A DNA stretch of 64,000 bases from the NCBI GenBank assembly GCA_021399435.1, contig JAJTUP010000001.1, forward strand, positions 62,001-126,000, read 5' to 3'. Positions 45,526 to 58,200 of the stretch are shown one piece after another. The notes beneath the pieces were generated by a model. The model saw nothing but the letters and a program-made list of their open reading frames with translations. It did not search any database and had not been told where the DNA came from. Made by a program: the position numbers and the translations under genes. How positions within the stretch are numbered: the first letter of the stretch is position 1; the number at the start of each line of letters is the position of its first letter. The DNA is from Diaporthe sp. PMI_573 (Eukaryota > Ascomycota > Sordariomycetes > Diaporthales > Diaporthaceae).

Positions 45526-47247
45526 TCAGGTCTGCTTCCTCTCTTTCAGCCCCCGCTTTTCTGCCCGCCCTCTATTGATACCTGCCAACAGCTCCAAGGG
45601 CCGGATGACAAGCATCTGAATGAGTGTGATAACAAGCCGCGCCAGGTAATCAGCCATGCTCAGCCTTGGACTCTTGCCCCGTCCAAATTCTGAATCAACA
45701 AGGTCGAATGGAAGCTTCGCACCTAGGGCTTCCTGCGCAGCCCACAAGCCGCTGCTAAATCCATCCTCGTGAAAGCCGTACTTTGTCCAAGCCCCAGCGA
45801 AACTGATTCCTCGTTTGTTTTGGATATCATGCAACCGCTTCTGTGCTTGGATTGCCTTTTGCGTGTAGAGTGGATGTGAGTATAGAAACCGGCCTTGAGT
45901 CAGCGCAGGATCGGGTTGGCGAAGTGGATTCAAGGTCACAAGCACATGGCCGAACTTGTCCTCCGGTATATACTGTAGTATATTCATGTTGTACGTTAGG
46001 GAAACCATGTCAGTATAGCCCTTCGACTGCCGTGAGAGCGTCATATAATTCCAGCTGGCCCAAGCCTTGCGGCTCTTAGGCATGTGCGCCAAGTCCGAGT
46101 GAAGGACCACCTCATTCCTCGATGTTTTGAAGCAGGAAAGAATGGATCGTTCTGCATCCGTCGCTGAAGAGCCCAGTATAGACAGCGCTTGGTCGCCGTG
46201 GGTAGCCAGAACTACGTGGTCAAATATGTCTGTCTGGCCATCTTCGAGGCTTACCACGACGCGACCATTTGCGTCATTGGCCACATGCTGTACTGGGCTG
46301 TTGAGGAATACACGGCCAGATGGGAAGTCTTTCATGACCGCGTCAACATATGACCTAGATCCTTCCTTCAATGTGAGCCATTCTGGTCGAGCAGAAATAG
46401 TCGAGAGATTATGATGATTCCAGCTGCACAACTGTTGGCCAATGCAAGCCCAAAGTCAATCGTTCTGTTTCCCAGGGAAATGCCGAGTTCTCTGTTCATT
46501 ACTTACAGAAACCTGATTAATGTGAGAGTCGGAAACTCATTCAAACATTTATCAGGGCTTGTGCTCCATACAGACGCTGTGATTGGGATCAAATACCCGT
46601 CTCGGAATGCGTCAGAGTAGCCATGCTGATCCAGGTAGTCCCCGATTGTCTCTCCTTCGGGATAGGTACTATCCATGTTTGCGCCGTTAGTGAAACGCTT
46701 TTTATCCGCATCGATCAGGACATCCAGAGCGAATTGGTTGAATCGGACAACATCAAACAACATCCGCCAGAACGCGGGAGAGAGAATGTTTCTGATCTGG
46801 CAAAAGACAGAGCCCAGGCTTTGACCTCCCCATTCAAACGCCCCGTGATCCCCCGAGACCCCAAGTGCCATGTCAGTGGGCTCGGTGGTGACATTAACAT
46901 TCTTGAGGAAGTTGATGAAATTAGCTGTGATGGAGTGCAAGCTTCAATTCCACAATATCGTTATTCGGAATACATCCGTGAAGTTCGCTGCGAGGTATTG
47001 AAGAGACTTTTCGCTTACGGTATGTGGCCGTGTTCAGCACAATAAATCCTGTGTCCACCCCTACGGAGTACTTGCCAGCTTTCCATTGTACAGTGTTGGA
47101 GTGTCCGCCGAGTCAATCGTCTGCCTCATATAAGTACACCTCATGTTCTGTCCCTTTTAGGGCCCAGACTGCCGCAATACCGGAACATCCACTGCCGATT
47201 ACGGCGACCTTCTTCCTTGCTGAGGGCTCCACCAGGTGGCTCATCAT
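45526..47247 (-). pseudogene. FAD-dependent amine-oxidase-like oxidoreductase with one nonsense codon
   Basis: Exons 47247..47019, 46924..46507 and 46423..45526 total 515 codons and keep frame throughout. The N-terminal Rossmann motif VAVIGSGCSGIAAVWAL binds FAD. Further conserved segments are DTGFIVLNTATY-PNF, TLIRFLWNHHNLSTISARPE and SFAGAWTKYGFHEDGFSSGL. The single defect is TGA at 47112-47114, inside the usual ADDRLGGHSNTV motif, where CGA (Arg) is expected; one C-to-T change explains it. Proteins of this group sit beside CFA synthase and DUF1365 genes in bacteria and act on fatty acyl chains. The third-exon acceptor GTGCAG was chosen because it alone rebuilds FLWNHHN. Confidence 0.8.
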
Positions 47248-47815
47248 AGGCAACAGAGAGGTGTTATTAGATGGAGGGATGGCAGTTCTTGTTGAATTGT
47301 TGAAATACTCAGTTCAGATCTCACCGCCGCGGCTGAGTGTCAGTGGGTTGTATTAGTCGTTCTGAATGAATTCTCGAGTTCCCGAACATGGAGAGACTGG
47401 TTTCCTGAGTTTCCGAGCCGCCCGAGGAAAAGGTACGTGTCACACTTCCGTCCATTTTCGCCCTGTAAATTCATCCTGCTTTATCATGCATGACCTAGCA
47501 GTGTTCGTACAACTGGATCGTTAGTGCTTACACTTTGCGTCAACTCTATAGCACTAATGTTGTGTTGAGCTTGTGCTGACGCTGGGCATATACATGTAAT
47601 GATCAAAAGTAGTTGAGCCTTAGCAGCGAGGGGCTTCGCGCCATCCGATCCCAGAGATACGAAACGTTGCATTCTCAGTATAGTCATCCAGGTCCGCGCA
47701 AGCCATGAGTTTATACTCCCTGGTAAGTCTGGGCATGATGACTTCAAATCCTGTGTCTCACAGCAACGGATAGCCAACCCTCCTCACGCCACTAGGGAAT
47801 TGATACTGGCCAGAA
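47248..47815. promoter_or_regulatory. Divergent region FAD oxidoreductase / methyltransferase
   Basis: About 570 bp between the divergent starts of two clustered genes, probably a shared promoter. No other feature. Confidence 0.4.
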
Positions 47816-49220
47816 GATGGACTATGGTAAGCTCTTCTTGATATCAAAGTCCCATGTTACGAGCCTTATCCTCTATACAAGAGAGTGCTGCTCATACAAA
47901 CCTCTATACGAGCAAAAGCAAGGAGTGAAATCTGGTTAATTGCTAAATTCTTGAGGCTGACACTGAATTCGCTTGCTGTCATTGATAGACTGGATCATCG
48001 ATACGGGCTATGTCCCACACAGCATAATTAGGTGGGGGACACGACGAATGCAGAAAGCACGCCAGGCAGATCTCAGAAAAAAGTCGTTGGCTGAGGCAAC
48101 CGAAGAAAAGATGCGCTATATTGAGAAGCTTCGAACGCAACCCATGGTTGTAGAGACCGAGGCTGCAAATCAGCAGCAGTACGAAATCGCAACTGGTGTG
48201 TTTGACTCGTTTCTTGGGCCCCGCATGAAGTATTCCTGCTCCCTCTTCCGCAATGGAAACGAAACACTCGCAGAAGCGGAGACAGCGATGTTAGAGGAGT
48301 ATCTCACAAAAGCTGAATTGAGAGACGGAATGAGTATTCTTGATCTGGGATGAGTAGACAAAATTAGCGCGTTGTTTCTTTTCCCCACCATATACTCACT
48401 CCTCTCGGACTAAACAGATGCGGCTAGGGATCAGCCACCCTGTTTCTCGCAGAACAGTTGCCCAATTCTAAAGTGGTCGGATTCTCCAACTCAAGAACTC
48501 AGAAACAGCACATAGACTCCATCGCTGCGAAACGGAATATCAAAAATGTGGAGGTGATCACTGGGGACATTACCGACTACGAATTCGACGCAGAATGATT
48601 TGACCGCGTCGTGTCCATCGAGGTGAGGGCTCGCAACCTCCCGTGCCGCTCGTTCCGTGCGGATGGAACCGAACTGTTAACAGTTGGCTATAGCTCTTTG
48701 AACACATGAAGAACTATGAATTGCTGATGGCTAAGATCGCTCGCTTGTTGAAGCCTAGTGGAAAGCTCTTTGTTCATCTCTTTAGTCACCGGAGTACACC
48801 ATACGACTTCGACGACGGATGGATGTCGAGATATTTCTTCTCTGGTGGAACCATGCCATCTGCCGACCTTCTCGTCCACTTTCAACGAGACCTTACGCTT
48901 CAAAATCAGTGGTGGCTGAGCGGGATGCACTACTCGAAGACGTTGCAGGTATGTCTCTCTAAGCACAGACACGCGACACACTATTTTGGCAGGAGCCACC
49001 ACTAAATATTTCAACACGCCAGTGCTGGCTTGCCTCATTTTTGAAAAACAAAGAATCGGTATGGCCGTACCTGGTAGAGTCATGCGGAGAAAGTGAGGCG
49101 GCGACTTGGTACAACCGATGGGTAGTATATCACATAGCAGGGGCTGAGTTCTTTGCGACCGAGGACGGGGAAGCAACAGGCATCTCGCATTATTTGTTTG
49201 AAAAGCCAGAGACGAAGTAA
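47816..49220 (+). pseudogene. CFA-like SAM-dependent methyltransferase, multiply disabled
   Basis: Resembles fungal class-I methyltransferases related to CFA synthase and coclaurine N-methyltransferase. Recognisable blocks are DWIIDTGYVPHSIIR, VFDSFLGPRMKYSCSLF, GMSILDLG, SATLFLAEQLPNSKVVGFSN, FDRVVSIE-LFEHMKNYELL, DDGWMSRYFFSGGTMPSADL, and a tail ending SHYLFEKPETK. Defects are: a donor reading ATGAGT at 48350 where GTGAGT would keep LGCGWGS; TAG at 48425-48427 in place of the Trp of that SAM loop; and TGA at 48596-48598 before FDRVVSIE. All three fit C:G to T:A changes. A 10-nt first exon ATGGACTATG at 47816 spliced to 47993 would give a start, but this is tentative. Confidence 0.75.
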
Positions 49221-49305
49221 TTGGCTAGTAATTAGTGTTCCAAGTTCTATGGCAAGGTATGAGACGTACGTTGCTTGTCCCAAATAACACAGTCCGCTGA
49301 CACTT

Positions 49306-50919
49306 CTAAATTGGTATGCCTTCCACTAGCTCGAAGGCCCCTGCTCGACCGACCGAAATTATGACATCTTCCAAGATTCTCATGGAAAAGCCGGCCTCGC
49401 AGTAGGCAAAGTAGTACTTGTGTGATATGAGGTCAGCAGCGAGCAGGTCAAGGATGTGTGGTGGCTGTAATCACACTTACCTCCCATTTTCTGCGGAAAA
49501 CTTCAATGTCCAATTTAGACATCGTGGGATGGTCATTCAATAAAGCAGGTTTGATTTTGTCTTCAAAATTGCAGAGAAAGCTTTCTCTCCACAGTCTCAG
49601 TGCCTTAACATAATGTCCCCCTATATTCTCGACGCTTTCTAAAGTCAAACCTCCCTTGGATTGCCGGCTGATATGATTGAGCAGCTGCAACGTTGAGGGT
49701 AGGTATCCGCCGGGGAAAATATACTGTTCGATGAACCTACGCGGCAAGGATATCAATATTAGCACAGCGACCAGGCCCACAAACAGAATTTTCCACTTAC
49801 CCCGTCTTCTTTTCATTGGCTTTATGAAGAGCCTCTGGTATTGTGGTGCACTGGAACATCGCAATACCACCATCCTGTTTAAGCAGCCTATGAACGGCCG
49901 CAAAGTACTCCGCAAGGTGAGACTCCCCTACTGACTCTATCATTTCTATCGAGACGATCTTATCGAAAGTCTCTCCAGCGGCCGAAATTTCTCGATAGTC
50001 CATGAGCTTGACCGTAATGCGATGGCTGAGGCCGGCAAACCTGATTCTCTGCTCGGCTAGTTCCAACTGCTTCCGAGATAGGGTAATCGTCGTGACACGG
50101 CAGCCCTTTTGCTTTACAGCCTCGATTGCAAAGGAACCCCAACCTGTGCCAATCTCCAGGACATGGTCTCCTGCCTTTAACCTTGCGCCCCTGATGAACC
50201 GAAGCAGTTTTGTCCGCTGGGCATCCTCTAAGCTTTCAATCTTTTCCCCAGACCCATCCAAACTTGCATGTCCTTGCTGCCATATAGGACAAGAATATGT
50301 CATGTCTCTTGACAAAAATGCAGAAAACATGTCATTGCTGATATCATAGTGTGTAGCGGCATTGACTAATGAATTGGCAAGTGTATTCCTGGATCGACCT
50401 AGGCGTGAGACCATGGACGAAAGAGCGGAGAATGCAGTCGCTCCACCGTTGAGCCTATCCTGATTGAGAATGAAGAGCTAGAGACATAAATGAATGAGCT
50501 ATATTCTGAATTGACTTATATGTTACAGGATAAAGGAGATATTCACATACTTAGAAGAAGGACACCAGATCATTGCATTCGATGTTGCCTAACATGTAGC
50601 TTTCTGCGAAACCGATGTCCGCGAACAGTAGGAGCCTGAACCAGAAAGTGTCGCGCTTCGCAACAATTTTGACATCCGGTACGGAGGGATTGTTTTCCGC
50701 AGTGCCATTTTGGCTGTTTCCATTGGACGGCACCTGGCCGAAGGCGTATTCTGTGGCACTTGCTTCGTCTATGATGAGCAGGGTTCCAACTTCGAGATTC
50801 GCGAATATCCTGAGCACGGCTGTTCTGGCAAGGGTGACTGCCCGGGCCCATACCCATCTGAGGAACTTTTCCTTGAGCGCAAAAAGTGTGCTAACATATA
50901 TCATTGCCATATTCCACAT
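49306..50919 (-). pseudogene. Cyclopropane-fatty-acyl-phospholipid synthase with possible nonsense codon
   Basis: Exons 50919..50551, 50477..49801, 49736..49481 and 49416..49306 keep frame (471 codons). CFA synthase motifs: FADIGFAESYMLGNIEC, the SAM loop VLEIGTGWGSFAIEAV, KIVSIEMIESVGESHLAEYF, QYIFPGGYLPS and YYFAYCEAGF. It should transfer a methylene or methyl from S-adenosylmethionine to acyl-chain double bonds of membrane lipids. The one problem is TAA at 50553-50551, the last codon of exon 1 directly before the donor GTATGT; CAA or another near codon is expected between VSFF and LFILN. A weak alternative donor (GTGTCC) 15 nt earlier would skip the stop. Probably nonfunctional or hypomorphic. 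Confidence 0.7.
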
Positions 50920-53699
<2,780 letters not shown>

Positions 53700-54003
53700 A
53701 GTTGGGAGATTGGCTGCTAGAGTTTGTATATACAAGGAGATCTGGGAATGTAAAACCTCACAACGAATATTGGATGTGGATCAGCCGGGTTAATGGACAC
53801 AATCCGTAGAAAGAAATGGAAGGTATGCCATGTGAACCACGTTTTCTTCGGGACCCGGCTCTACCAATCAACGTGAGGTGCACGGGCCCTCTCCCGCAAC
53901 TTGGTCCGGGCTGGCCCGCCGCCCCATCAAGTCTCCATATTTGAGAAGTTTCATCATCACCAGCTTCATATTGTGCAATTTCTTTCGCTATTCAACAACA
54001 AGT
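53700..54003. other. Spacer between kinase gene and tRNA
   Basis: About 300 bp, 3' flank of the kinase gene and 5' flank of the tRNA. Nothing else recognised. Confidence 0.35.
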
Positions 54004-54103
54004 GGTCCCGTAGCTCAGCTGGTTAGAGCGTGGTACTAATAATTCCTTGAATAAGGAATCATCGGTGATGCCAAGGTCGCGAGTTCGATCCTCTCCGGGA
54101 CCA
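54004..54103 (+). tRNA. tRNA-Ile (anticodon AAT) with intron
   Basis: Acceptor stem GGTCCCG pairs with CGGGACC, followed by discriminator A at 54103. The D-arm GCTCAGCTGGTTAGAGC and T-arm with GTTCGATCC are intact and supply the A and B boxes. The anticodon stem TGGTA/TGCCA encloses loop CTAATA-A, giving AAT (read as IAU, isoleucine). A 26-nt intron (about 54042-54067) sits after position 37, as for nuclear tRNA introns; its ATTCCTT/AAGGAAT arms can form a hairpin. Confidence 0.9.
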
Positions 54104-54319
54104 TCTGTTCTCTTTTGCATGATTTGCAGACGTGTATTTTTGCTCGCGTCGTTACCTGGCTGTGCTGTGCAAGATGCCGTGGTCAGGAATGGTCACAGTG
54201 CTGTTTGAGTGCAATTCCAATATTCGACCGGTCTGTCTGACACCCAGAGAGAGAGCTATTCGACCAATTATAGCAGATATCAACGTAGCAACCATCCAAT
54301 GTGTCAAGGGTTTCGAAGA

Positions 54320-55090
54320 CAGCCTGTGAAGGACAGCCACATCGGCATCGGGACATCCTTCGGTGGCGCTGGAACGGAGACTGCCGACGTGGCGCTTGCC
54401 TCGAAGGCTCTGGGCTGGGTCGGAACAGGGCTCTTATAGTAACAGCAGAGTTGGAAGCTATCGTCATGGCAATGAACCAGCTTCTGGGGAGCATCCATAA
54501 CAATCGAATTCCTATTTTGACCATCGATCAAGCAGTCTATCAGGCTGTAGCAAAGCTTCGAAGATAGTCGGGATAAAATGGCATCTACGACATGGTCCAA
54601 CAACTCAAAGCAAGAGGAAACATTATCAGCATGATCTGGGTTCGAAATATTGCAACGCGAAGTCAACAACCTCGTTACGACATTCTCACGGACCATGACC
54701 GTCATGTCCGCTCTCCCAGTATCAAAGGTTTCATGCGGTTGAATCATGCTGGATCGAGTAGTGATGCCGAGGACACGCCATGGTCCAAGTTAGACGACCA
54801 GCCTACCACGGAGAGGTCTTCTGTGGAGGACCTGGCCTAGACAGCTCTGGTCAGTTTTGTCAAGGCACTACCGTATGTGAATAGGCTGGTGTATTACTGC
54901 CTGAATCAATTCCTAACCAGCCTTCTCGACTCACTCCGCACTCACGAACCCCAGTGCAAACTGTACCGTCTCACGTTCCGACCGCGAAGCCTTTTGTGGG
55001 ATACACCACATTTTTACAAAATGGCCTTGAATCCGTCTCCTGTCACACGGGCGAGACTCAGAAGGAGGCGGCGAGTTGGGATGGGAGCGC
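54320..55090 (+). mobile_element. Degraded LINE (Tad-like) 3' relic with RNase H
   Basis: In shifting frames the strand encodes TAELEAIVMAMNQLLGSIHN and IPILTIDQAVYQAVAKLRR, which match the core of the RNase H domain at the end of fungal Tad/I-type non-LTR reverse transcriptases. These are followed by RGNIISMIWV and, further on, LNQFLTSLLDSLRTHE, resembling the tail repeated after RNase H. Several stops and shifts break it and no reverse transcriptase is present. A 5'-truncated, decayed insertion starting about 0.2 kb past the tRNA gene. Confidence 0.55.
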
Positions 55091-55249
55091 CACCAGGATA
55101 ATTGGCGAGATGAGTGTTTAAGACTTTTTCTCTACAAGTTTGATTTTCAACCAAAGAAACTATCATTAATGCGATTAACAGGAAGCCAACTCTATGAAGA
55201 CATGCCTATAAGCTGGAAAAGCAACAGCACTCAAGTGATGATGAACCCT

Positions 55250-58200
55250 TCATCGAAACTGCCGGAAAAGAAATTCGTAACCTCTCAACACAACCTCCCA
55301 ATCTTTGCCACGACTCCGATACAAATCAAACAGATGATCCGCGCCCTCAACAATCTCCAGCTCCGCAGGAACCCCCCGCGCCACCAGGGCCTCGTACGTG
55401 GTCCGCGCCTGCTGCCACGGGATCAGGTTATCGCGGGTCCCGTGGATGATGTACGTGGGCGTCGCGTAGTTGCCAGCCCGGATCTGCGCGCAGGGGCTGA
55501 TGGCGGCGATGCGGTCCGCGCTGGGCTGGGCCATGTGCTTGTAGTCGACGGTCGGGTCTGCCTCTGCGCGCTTGGGCAGCCCGTTGAGGATGACGGGGAG
55601 CATCTGACCCGTCCAGTTCATGTGCAGCACGATGCGGGAGCGCGGGTCCGTGGGGGACATCCAGCCGCCGACGGCGCCGGCCTTGGGGTCGATGTTGTAG
55701 GCGGTGATCTGGCAATGGTTACGCGTGAGACAATGTTTTCTTTTTTATTTTCGCTTTTGTGCAATAATGTTAGGAAAGGTATGCTTACAGGTTGATCTTG
55801 GACACCCTCCAACAAGTCAAATTCTTCCAAGCTATCTGTCTTGGTGTTCTCGGGAAAATTTGGTTGTTTCCAGACTAAGAAGGATCTTTTGTTAGTACTT
55901 TTGCTTCTGCCACTGGAACTGTACTTGAAGTTGTCAGACTCACATTCATCTTCATAGTTGCTGGGGCAATAAAACGCCAATGTTGCGTCCGGCGCCTTGA
56001 TCCCCCGATTCCGCGCAGCAAAGCCCAACTGCAAGGACAGGGTGCCTCCTGTCGACCACCCGACGACGGCCACCTTTTCGCCATTGACCCGGACGCCCAT
56101 GGCACTGCTAATTTCGGGCAACGTCTCGCGTGCCCAAGCCAGAGCATCACAGACATCAGTCATGGCACCGTCGACGATGTTGACCTCGGGGCAGAGCCGA
56201 TAGTCTATGCTCACGGGAAGAAAGCCGTTTGCCAGGAGAAGGGCCGTCTGTTTGGGACGGATGTCCTTACGCGAGAGCATGGAGTGCCCCCCGCCGTGGA
56301 TCATGAGAGCTGTGTTATCAAGAGTGTCAGTCTGGGAACTCCTGTCGGTGGTTGATGGAGTGTCTCACCTGGATGTCTAGGGAGCCCATCTTCAACATCG
56401 GGAAGATATACATCAGCATAGAGAGAAGTTGGCCCTGCTTGCTTGTATACGAGTGTCTTCATGTTGGTTCCGGGCATGCGTCTTGCGCTATTCGCGACGT
56501 CCTGCAGGGTGGTGGGTCTAGATGATTGTCACCTGTCTCGTCAGCATAACACGCGATGATTGCAGAGTAACTTTCAAGGTTGTACTTACACTGCCGTCTG
56601 AACAACGCTTCCCGCAGTCCCACCAGACACCTTGCTCGTGAGAACTCCCTTCAGCTGGTTATACGTCATATCCCCATGCACGGAACCGGCGTCCAATTTA
56701 CAAGCAAATGCCTCTTCCAGAGCACTGGTCAGCTCAACACTCAGCAGAGAATCCAGTCCTTGGTCCTCGAGACTGCTTTCGGGACTGAGCGCGGAAGGCT
56801 TAATCTCGAGGAGCTGGCACAGGACTTGTGCGAGCCGGTTCTCCACGTCTCCTTGCTTGGATCCCTGGGCGACAGGCTTCTTGACCGTACATTCCGACGA
56901 GGACGAGATAGTGCTCACGCTCTCTGCGGGAGTGCTGAGCCCGCTGACCTCAGTGAATGGAGTGGCAGCTCCAGAAACAGGGGAGAACGGAGATGAGAGT
57001 CCCGTGGATGAGAGTACCGGAGACGGGCTCCTCTCCGAGGCAGAGAGGAATGCCAGAAGGGACTCAACATCTTGCAGCTCGGCAATCTTTTGGTGCGGAA
57101 TTTCCACTCCAAACTTGTCGGTCACAGCCGAGAAAACCTCGGTGGTCAGCAGGGAGTCGACGCCAAGGCTCTCGAAGGTCGAGGACCTCGTTACCGAGGC
57201 CTTGGGCACTTCCGCGACGTCTTGAAGAAGTTCCGTCAACTTGGCAAACACATCAACCGCCGACGGCTCCTTATTTGCTGCTGCTGTGAACCTCTGGGCT
57301 GTCGACTCTTCCTGGCAGCCCCGCAGCTTCTCGATGGCCTTGTCGTAGAAGCTTTGCTCGTGAGACTGCTTCTTCTGGGATGAGCCCGCCCGGTTGGACT
57401 GGGAAATGGCACTGGCCAGGGAAGTGATAGACACGCGAGTGAATTGCACCCCGAGAATGATCATGGCCAGCTTCTTGTCCTCGCTGAAGACGTAGATGTC
57501 GTTGTGGTACACCTTCTCGGTCACCGGCGTGCACTGGGCAAAGACGCTCCAAGTCTGTTGTCTTTGACCGAGCCGAGTCAAGTCCAAGAACGTCTGGGTT
57601 GCCTGCACGCGCTCGATGTGCCCGCAAATGTAGACCTGGTTTGCAGGACAAGGGTTGAGGCAGTTCACTTTGATACCGGCAACCTGCACGAAATTGTCGA
57701 CGGCAACAGGGTCCAAGATCATGGAGGGATCAGCTGCCTCAGATGGAGCTGGAACGACGATCTGGGCTCCTACTTCATCTCCCCTGGACGCGATCGCCTT
57801 TACACCCTGGTAGTAGTCCGCATAGGCGACAACCTTGCTGAAGATTTGGTAGACCAAAGCACCTTTCATGCCCTCGGCTTGGTGGTCACTCAGGAAGGCT
57901 GTTGCGCGGCTGGACCCAACGAGCTTCTCGTAACGGGCCACCTCTGCTTTGAAGCTCACATCGTTCACGGCTGTGAGCTTCACGAGGCCGGACGCATGCT
58001 TTGTGCGGTCACTGGCCTGAGCGCTGCCCCTGGGCCCGCTGGTGAAGACAAAGGACCAGCTCGGGTTTGTTGGCTCTGTCGTGGTCATGGACAAATAAAT
58101 CTCCTTAGCTGGGTCGATGCCAAGCGGAGCAACGATGCTAAGCTTCTCGACGCTTGGAATGAAACCCTGGGATGGTTGAAGGCATCTTGTAGCCCTGGCA

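Noticed and set aside
55250..56469. Separate stand-alone esterase gene beside the PKS, starting at the ATG near 56485
   Set aside because: Splicing at GTAAGT (56589) and CATCTAG (56518) fuses it in frame to the ACPs, and the total length is a whole number of codons.
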